DNA of 11,056 nt. Origin: JBFLVQ01 sp040758525. Lineage in GTDB: Bacteria; Acidobacteriota; Blastocatellia; Chloracidobacteriales; JADJPF01. Shown in pieces: positions 6,780-11,056 of this stretch; position 1 is the first letter of the stretch, and each line of letters starts with the position of its first letter. The notes beneath the pieces are model-generated. The model was not told the origin of the DNA. It saw only the letters and a program-made list of their open reading frames with translations, and did not search any database. The DNA lies in contig JBFLVQ010000289.1 in the NCBI GenBank assembly GCA_040758525.1, forward strand, positions 1-11,056, given 5' to 3'. The translations under genes and the position numbers were made by a program.

Positions 6780-7739
6780 ATGATTAGAGTAGCTGTAATT
6801 GGAGTTGGCCATTTAGGCCGTCACCATGCGAGAATTTATGCCAACCTAGAAGGTGTAAAGCTGGTTGGTGTATGCGATATTAACGAGGATCGTGGTCGTA
6901 GTGTTGCTGCCGAGTATGGCAGCGATTTTTACAGAGATTACCGTGAATTGATTGGTAAGATTGATGCAGCCAGTCTAGCGGTGCCTACCGTAGACCATTG
7001 TACAATTGGTTGTGAACTGCTTAGTCAAGGTATCGCCGTATTAGTGGAAAAGCCTATTGCGCGTACGCTGACTGAGGCTGATGAGCTAATTAATACTGCA
7101 CGTCGTCATGGCGTCTATCTACAGATAGGCCATCTAGAACGTTTTAATCCTGCAGTTATTGCTGTACGTGAAATTATCACATTACCACGTTTCTTTGAAA
7201 CACATCGCTTAAGCCTCTTTTCACCACGTAGTCTCGATATAGATGTGGTGATGGATTTAATGATTCATGATCTAGATGTGATCGCTTGGTTTGTAAAATC
7301 GCCTGTGATTAATATTAGTGCTGCTGGTATTCCAGTAATCTCATCGCGTGTCGATATTGCTAATGCGCGATTGGAATTTGCTAATGGCTGTATTGCCAAT
7401 ATCACAGCAAGTCGTATCTCTAACGAAAAGGTTCGTAAGCTGAGACTGTTTCAACCACATGACTACATATCGCTAGATTATCTTAATCAGCAGGCTGGCA
7501 TATGGAGCTTGCGACGTATGCCAACGGATGGAAAGGGAGTCCCTGAGATTGAAGCGCGTGCTTTGCCGGTTGTCTCTGATGAACCATTGCGTGCTGAATT
7601 GGCAGCCTTTGTACAAGCGTTAATGACAGCTCAGCCACCCCTAGTCAGCGGTGAGGATGGTCGCGCCGCGCTGGCGCTTGCTCTACAAGTAGGTGAACGG
7701 CTTGCCGAACATGCACAGAGAATAGGTTTGAACTTTTAA
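6780..7739 (+). CDS. Gfo/Idh/MocA-family NAD(P)-dependent sugar oxidoreductase
   Basis: A 319-residue cytoplasmic dehydrogenase. The N-terminal Rossmann fold has GVGHLG (8-13) and an acidic residue at the end of strand 2 (Asp33, in VCDIN), which favours NAD(H). The family signature EKP is at 90-92 and GHLERFNPA at 117-125. The C-terminal half has the D-x3-HD pattern (Asp159, His163, Asp164) that supplies the catalytic His in this superfamily. The HLERFNP version is one I associate with members found near lipid A genes, including GnnA, which oxidises the 3-OH of UDP-GlcNAc on the way to a 3-amino sugar. That assignment is a guess: no transaminase (gnnB) or lpx gene is seen here. AAAGGA lies 7 nt before the ATG. 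The 15-nt gap after dxr implies co-transcription, and 29 nt separate it from the next gene. Superfamily is certain; substrate is not. Confidence 0.92.
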   Translation: MIRVAVIGVGHLGRHHARIYANLEGVKLVGVCDINEDRGRSVAAEYGSDFYRDYRELIGKIDAASLAVPTVDHCTIGCELLSQGIAVLVEKPIARTLTEADELINTARRHGVYLQIGHLERFNPAVIAVREIITLPRFFETHRLSLFSPRSLDIDVVMDLMIHDLDVIAWFVKSPVINISAAGIPVISSRVDIANARLEFANGCIANITASRISNEKVRKLRLFQPHDYISLDYLNQQAGIWSLRRMPTDGKGVPEIEARALPVVSDEPLRAELAAFVQALMTAQPPLVSGEDGRAALALALQVGERLAEHAQRIGLNF

Positions 7740-7754
7740 TATTCTATAAATCAC

Positions 7755-7763
7755 AAAGGAGGT
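7755..7763 (+). promoter_or_regulatory. Unusually strong ribosome-binding site fixing a GTG start
   Basis: AAAGGAGGT is a full match to the anti-Shine-Dalgarno core and ends 5 nt before the GTG at 7769. It is the best ribosome site in the window and settles the non-ATG start of the SMI1/KNR4 protein, suggesting efficient translation within the dxr run. Confidence 0.8.
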
Positions 7764-7768
7764 TTAGC

Positions 7769-8572
7769 GTGAGAGACTATTTTTGGTTGCCGCCTGCGCC
7801 AGAGTTTACCCACTCACCGCTTACAGATGAGCAAATAGAAGAGGCGCAAGAGCGGTTGGCAGTTTCACTGCCACAAACCTATATAGAGATCCTAAAAGTC
7901 CAAAATGGTGGCTATTTGCGTTATGATACACACCCAACGTCTGTTGCTACACAGTGGGCAGAAGATCATGTAATGGTCGATCACATTATGGGTATTGGTC
8001 CACATAATAGCATTCTTGATACACCTACAATGATTGCACAGCATAGATTACCTACAGGTGTACTGCCGCTTTGCTGGCATGGCCATTATTGGGTCTGTCT
8101 AGACTATCGTGATTGTGGTCCATTGAGTGAACCATCTGTAGTCTGGATCGATAATAAGTCAAAACAGGAAGTGATACTGGCAACAGATTTCGCACAATTC
8201 CTGGCAGGATTGGTTCATGGTTACCATTGTCATGTCTTTGGCTTTGTTGGCGCCAGCGATGCTGTTACGATAGCGCAGAAGCTTACACAAGGATTAGGTT
8301 ATCCTTTTAAGAAGAGTGTTACAGGTACATCCTATTTTCTCTATCATCAAGATTGGCGCGCTTTTGATGAGCATAGCCGCGCCACTCTTTTGATCACAGC
8401 GAATCGAAACGATACTGGAGATTACCGTTACCCTTTCCATACTCAATGTGATTGGTTGCTAATCTGCAATATATCGAGAAGCCGGCGTGACACGGTAGAA
8501 GCAATAATGTCACAATACCTGACTTACCCTGTGGAATTGATTCACGAGCCACCTTGGGGTCGTCAAGAATAG
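7769..8572 (+). CDS. SMI1/KNR4 (SUKH) family protein with an unassigned C-terminal half
   Basis: A 267-residue soluble protein beginning with GTG. Residues about 15-150 match the SMI1/KNR4 (SUKH) fold: helix LTDEQIEEAQERL (18-30), LPQTYIEILKVQNGG (34-48), the central VDHIMGIG strand (70-77), then GVLPLCWHGHYWVCLDYRD (97-115), EPSVVWID (121-128) and the closing ILATDFAQFLAGLV helix (136-149). The remaining 118 residues (about 150-267) look like a second alpha/beta domain that I cannot name; FLYHQDW, ATLLITANR and CDWLLICNISRSRRDTVEAI are its clearest elements. In bacteria SUKH proteins are best known as immunity proteins of polymorphic toxins, but many are solitary with unknown roles. No toxin gene is adjacent. 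The gene lies between the oxidoreductase (29-nt gap) and the dehydratase-Rid gene (26-nt gap), so it is probably translated from the same message. Confidence 0.85.
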   Translation: MRDYFWLPPAPEFTHSPLTDEQIEEAQERLAVSLPQTYIEILKVQNGGYLRYDTHPTSVATQWAEDHVMVDHIMGIGPHNSILDTPTMIAQHRLPTGVLPLCWHGHYWVCLDYRDCGPLSEPSVVWIDNKSKQEVILATDFAQFLAGLVHGYHCHVFGFVGASDAVTIAQKLTQGLGYPFKKSVTGTSYFLYHQDWRAFDEHSRATLLITANRNDTGDYRYPFHTQCDWLLICNISRSRRDTVEAIMSQYLTYPVELIHEPPWGRQE

Positions 8573-8598
8573 TCATTTGAACCAAAGGAGAGTAATAA

Positions 8599-9324
8599 AT
8601 GAGCGAATTGGCTAAAAAGAGCTGTGTTCCTTGTAAAGGAGGCGTACCTCCATTACAAGGCGAGGAGTTGAATAAGCTGCAGGAGAAATTGGGTGGTGGT
8701 TGGCAGGTTATCAGTGCACACCATTTAGAGAAGGAGTATAGGTTTAAGAATTTCCGCGCTGCGCTAGATTTTACTGTTAAAGTTGGGGAAATGGCAGAAG
8801 TAGAAAACCATCATCCTGATATCTACCTTGCTTGGGGCAAGGTGAAGATAACGATCTGGACACATAAGATCGATGGTCTTACAGAAAGCGATTTTATCTT
8901 TGCTGCTAAGGCGGATGCACTCTTAAAAGAGACATCGGCACGTAAAAATATCTCCTCAGGCACGAAATGGGAGCCTACAGTAGGTTATTCACGCGCCGTA
9001 AGAGTCGGCAATTACATACATGTTTCTGGTACTACCTCGACCGATTCAGAGGGCAAGATCGTTGGTGCTGGGGATGCTTATGCACAGACTGTACAGACGA
9101 TCAAAAATATTGCCACAGCATTAACAGCAGCCGGTGCCAGTCTAGAGAATGTTGTACGTACACGTATATTTGTCACCGATATTAGTAATTGGGAACAGAT
9201 TGGTAAGGCACATGGAGAGTTTTTTGGTAACATTCGCCCTACCACAAGCATGATAGAGATCAGTCGCTTGATCGATCCGGCAATGTTGGTAGAGATTGAG
9301 GCTGAGGCAATGGTGATAGATTGA
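8599..9324 (+). CDS. Pterin-4a-carbinolamine dehydratase fused to a Rid (YjgF/YER057c/UK114) domain
   Basis: A 241-residue two-domain protein. Residues 1-112 are a PCD/DCoH domain: the CVPCKGGVPPL start (9-19), Trp35, and the family signature from Glu67 through His71, His72, Pro73, Trp79 and His89 to Asp98. All three active-site histidines are present, so dehydration of 4a-hydroxytetrahydropterins is plausible. Residues about 122-241 are a Rid domain: VGNYIHVSGTTSTDSEGKIVG (136-156), AYAQTVQTIKNI (160-171), VVRTRIFVTDI (185-195) and SRLIDPAMLVEIEAEA (222-237). The arginine that binds substrate carboxylate in imine-deaminating RidA (E. coli Arg105) aligns with Thr216, so 2-aminoacrylate-type deaminase activity is doubtful and it belongs with arginine-less Rid groups. 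The join is short and in one open frame, so a sequencing artefact looks unlikely. AAAGGAGAG lies 6 nt before the ATG. It ends this plus-strand run, 6 nt from the convergent TM2 gene. No phenylalanine hydroxylase gene is nearby. Confidence 0.93.
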   Translation: MSELAKKSCVPCKGGVPPLQGEELNKLQEKLGGGWQVISAHHLEKEYRFKNFRAALDFTVKVGEMAEVENHHPDIYLAWGKVKITIWTHKIDGLTESDFIFAAKADALLKETSARKNISSGTKWEPTVGYSRAVRVGNYIHVSGTTSTDSEGKIVGAGDAYAQTVQTIKNIATALTAAGASLENVVRTRIFVTDISNWEQIGKAHGEFFGNIRPTTSMIEISRLIDPAMLVEIEAEAMVID

Positions 9325-9330
9325 AAATCG

Positions 9331-9726
9331 TTAGAACCAGCCTTTCTTATTTTGTACATAGGTGCGGACAAAATCTTCGTCAGATTTGGTTAGATAGAGG
9401 ATGCCTTCAATGATACCAATTACACTAGTGACAATAGCTCCAAACCCGCAGGTCAATAGTGTTACCAGCAGCATAATAAGACCTTCGGTATTATAGCCAA
9501 GAATGAATTTATGTACGCCAAACCCGCCCAGCAAAATAGCGCAGATACCAGCCGAGATCTTCTTATCCGCACCCATCTGTTTCCAATTCTGCATACTGTA
9601 ATCGGGCGGCGCCTGCATATAACTGGGTTGGTAGCCGCCACCTGTCGTAAAGGGGGTCTGGCAATTAACACAGTATTGTGCCAAATCATAGTTCTGCGTA
9701 CCGCATTTAGGACAATAGACAGGCAT
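9331..9726 (-). CDS. Zinc-ribbon plus TM2-domain membrane protein
   Basis: 131 residues from the ATG at 9726. The N-terminus is a zinc ribbon with two CxxC pairs (CPKC at 5-8, CVNC at 19-22). A flexible Gly/Tyr/Pro/Met linker follows (about 28-50). The C-terminal half is a TM2 domain: two membrane helices (about 58-75 and 80-110, the latter covering LIMLLVTLLTCGFGAIVTSVIGIIEGILYL) with the signature GGFGVHKFILGY between or at the edge of the first helix. Proteins of this form are widespread in bacteria and of unknown function. An in-frame GTG nine bases upstream at 9735 was rejected because AAAGGGG (9741-9735) would abut it, whereas its spacing to the ATG at 9726 is a normal 8 nt. It lies 29 nt after the phosphatase-fold gene on the same strand, so it probably ends a three-gene transcript. 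Confidence 0.9.
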   Translation of the reverse strand: MPVYCPKCGTQNYDLAQYCVNCQTPFTTGGGYQPSYMQAPPDYSMQNWKQMGADKKISAGICAILLGGFGVHKFILGYNTEGLIMLLVTLLTCGFGAIVTSVIGIIEGILYLTKSDEDFVRTYVQNKKGWF

Positions 9727-9734
9727 CTGTTCCA

Positions 9735-9741
9735 CCCCTTT
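9735..9741 (-). promoter_or_regulatory. Ribosome-binding site deciding the TM2 protein start
   Basis: AAAGGGG on the minus strand ends 8 nt before the ATG at 9726. It overlaps the first base of the alternative in-frame GTG at 9735, so it can serve only the ATG. Confidence 0.7.
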
Positions 9742-9755
9742 CGTTTTATCTAGGT

Positions 9756-10721
9756 TTATCGCGCCAATGCAAAATCTATCACTAAAGGGTAATGATCTGA
9801 TCCAACATTATAGCCAATATGCCGACCAATTACCTTTAAATCTGCAGACACCAAGCAATGGTCAATGGGAATAAGCATTAATGGCGAATCCGTAGGCCAG
9901 GTCGGTTGAATACCACTGCCATTGGCACTATCTCTCAATATCTTGCCATCTAATAACTTCTGGAAACCATAAGACCAGGGGGTGGCATTGAGATCTCCTA
10001 TCAACAACTTTGCCCCTGGAGTAATCTGCATATACCTGGCCAATACCTCCATTTGATTATTACGCATCGATGCATACTCACTGTTGACAGGAGGAAGAGG
10101 GTGTGTGCCGATCAATGTCAACTGCTTACCATCAATCTCAAACTGTGCCATCACAGAAGGGACACCAGCATTGCCTAGTTGAAGGATTTCACATTTTGTC
10201 CAAGGGATCTTGCTATAGAATGCGACACCAAAATTGTCATCGCGTGGGTAATGTTTAGTGTAAGGATAAGAAAGACTCACTTCGGCAAGATTCTCTAACC
10301 AAGTGGAATTGACCTCTTCAAGCAGTAAGAAAGTAGGAGACTTCTCCTGAACAAACTTTTTGACAAGATCAAAGCGTCGATTATTTTTATGTACATTGAT
10401 AGATATAGCTCGTAGTACCGGAAGCGAATTGTCCTTAACTGTCTCGCTGCTCCAGAAAGGCCAGTAGTAAGGAAGAATAAGCGTTAAGTTGACGAGTGCA
10501 AATAGACCATAAGCGATGGCAAAACGAAACTTCTTACTCACCACTAGTAGCAATGTGAGGATGGTTAGAGAAAGAAGATATTGCACACGAAAATTGGCAA
10601 AAAGATCGAATGCCCACCACCAACTACCACCAAATCCAATTAATGTAGCAATACTTGGTAGTGCACCAACCACAGTGAAGATTGCCCAAGGACGCAAACG
10701 TGTCTTGTGAATATTGTTCAT
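9756..10721 (-). CDS. Membrane-anchored endonuclease/exonuclease/phosphatase (EEP) family protein
   Basis: 321 residues from the ATG at 10721. Three membrane helices come first (about 12-33, 46-62 and 66-86). The charge pattern (basic N-terminus, SKKFRF between helices 2 and 3) puts the catalytic domain outside the cytoplasmic membrane. The EEP fold occupies about 100-320 with every metal and catalytic motif: Asn109 in SINVH, Glu136 in LLLEEV, GTHPLPP with His207, GDLNATPW with Asp243 and Asn245, IDHCLV with Asp287 and His288, and SDHYPL with Asp309 and His310. The fold hydrolyses phosphodiester or phosphomonoester bonds in nucleic acids, phosphoinositides or sphingolipids. An extracytoplasmic location argues for nucleic acid or lipid outside the cell membrane, but the substrate cannot be read from sequence. 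An in-frame TTG at 10730 overlaps the upstream stop codon (TTGA) and would add three residues; neither start has a clear ribosome site. It is flanked on the same strand by the STM3941-like gene and the TM2 gene. Confidence 0.9.
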   Translation of the reverse strand: MNNIHKTRLRPWAIFTVVGALPSIATLIGFGGSWWWAFDLFANFRVQYLLSLTILTLLLVVSKKFRFAIAYGLFALVNLTLILPYYWPFWSSETVKDNSLPVLRAISINVHKNNRRFDLVKKFVQEKSPTFLLLEEVNSTWLENLAEVSLSYPYTKHYPRDDNFGVAFYSKIPWTKCEILQLGNAGVPSVMAQFEIDGKQLTLIGTHPLPPVNSEYASMRNNQMEVLARYMQITPGAKLLIGDLNATPWSYGFQKLLDGKILRDSANGSGIQPTWPTDSPLMLIPIDHCLVSADLKVIGRHIGYNVGSDHYPLVIDFALAR

Positions 10722-10726
10722 AACTA

Positions 10727-11056
10727 TCAAGAAGACTTTTTGTAGGAACGTTCCAGACAGCGTTGTGTAACCACTTTAAAGATCTCCTCGCTACGCTTGT
10801 CTACGCCCGAGAGGTTTACATTAATATCGGAAAACCCTAATGCCCGGTTGGCAGAGGCAAGTTTACGTTGCACATTAGAGAGGCGGGCAAGAAATATCTC
10901 AGGGTTCCTCAGTTCCAGACTAATAAAATAGTTACCATTAATTGAATTTAGGTAAGCAGCGTCAATCTCATTCCAAGGTATTAATCCTACACCTAGGGTA
11001 CGATCCAAAATACCCTGATCGTCAATAATTATTCTTGGTCGTGAATCGAGGATTTG
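10727..11056 (-). CDS. STM3941-like protein, C-terminal part (5' end outside window)
   Basis: The frame is open from the right window edge for 109 codons to a TGA at 10729-10727, so the N-terminus is missing. The visible chain begins RIIIDDQGILDR, then GLIPWNEIDAAYL, YFISLELRNPEIFLARLS, a basic helix NVQRKLASANRALG, and an end with DINVNLSGVDKRSEEIFKVVTQRCLER. This order (PH-like strands with a 'G-x-I-x-W-x-E-I' turn, a 'NPE' helix, an 'RK-L-x-x-x-N' helix, then 'EEI') matches my memory of the small STM3941 family, whose members usually have one or two membrane helices at the missing N-terminus. Their role is unknown. The next gene starts 5 nt after this stop, or overlaps it if TTG is used, so the two are almost certainly co-transcribed. 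TTG at 11008 would give a short version but the homology-like segment begins before it. Confidence 0.68.
   Translation of the reverse strand, partial: QILDSRPRIIIDDQGILDRTLGVGLIPWNEIDAAYLNSINGNYFISLELRNPEIFLARLSNVQRKLASANRALGFSDINVNLSGVDKRSEEIFKVVTQRCLERSYKKSS

Noticed and set aside
7769..8572. SUKH gene as half of a toxin-immunity or contact-inhibition system
   Set aside because: No toxin, Rhs, CdiA or secretion gene is in the window; the neighbours are metabolic genes.
9727..9735. In-frame GTG at 9735 as start of the TM2 protein
   Set aside because: The only ribosome site abuts it; the ATG at 9726 has correct spacing.
10722..10730. In-frame TTG at 10730 as start of the EEP protein
   Set aside because: TTG is rare and has no ribosome site; the TTGA overlap with the upstream stop is suggestive but ATG at 10721 is preferred. 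Not fully excluded.

Overview
This is an 11 kb stretch of ordinary, densely packed bacterial chromosome with no RNA genes, insertion sequences, phage genes or CRISPR arrays. Base composition is moderate (GC in the mid-40s percent by eye). The gene content fits a Gram-negative-type organism using the MEP isoprenoid pathway, with eukaryote-like Ser/Thr kinases and many lipoproteins. The style of the kinase (YAPLEQ segment, Pro/Gln linker, YARHG tail) and the zinc-ribbon/TM2 protein suggest Acidobacteriota, perhaps class Blastocatellia. That placement is an impression from remembered families, not a search result.

Layout. (1) 1-789, minus: the N-terminal part of a multi-membrane GT-C-type glycosyltransferase running off the left edge. 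(2) 926-1372, plus: an unrecognised 148-residue protein, divergent from (1) and overlapping the end of pta tail to tail. (3) 1360-2382, minus: phosphate acetyltransferase. (4) 2459-5423, minus: a tight three-gene block transcribed as repeat lipoprotein, then membrane Ser/Thr kinase with an external YARHG domain, then M23 metallopeptidase lipoprotein, with an 8-nt overlap between the last two. (5) 5553-9324, plus: dxr, a Gfo/Idh/MocA oxidoreductase, a SMI1/KNR4 (SUKH) protein and a pterin-carbinolamine dehydratase fused to a Rid domain, with gaps of 15-29 nt. (6) 9331-11056, minus: a partial STM3941-like protein, a membrane-anchored endonuclease/exonuclease/phosphatase-fold protein and a zinc-ribbon TM2 protein.

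How the genes may work together. Block 4 reads as a cell-envelope sensing module: a cytoplasmic kinase domain is tethered to an extracytoplasmic domain and co-expressed with two predicted lipoproteins, one of which should cut peptidoglycan. Block 5 joins a housekeeping isoprenoid gene to genes with no obvious pathway link. Two intergenic regions (790-925 and 5424-5552) separate divergent genes. In both, a sigma70-like promoter lies so close to a start codon lacking a Shine-Dalgarno sequence that leaderless transcripts are plausible.

The most noteworthy items are the seven-copy repeat lipoprotein with a 20-residue period beside the kinase, the dehydratase-Rid fusion that has lost the Rid catalytic arginine, and the SUKH protein with an unassigned C-terminal half. 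I found no clear evidence of a wholly new defence or mobile system.
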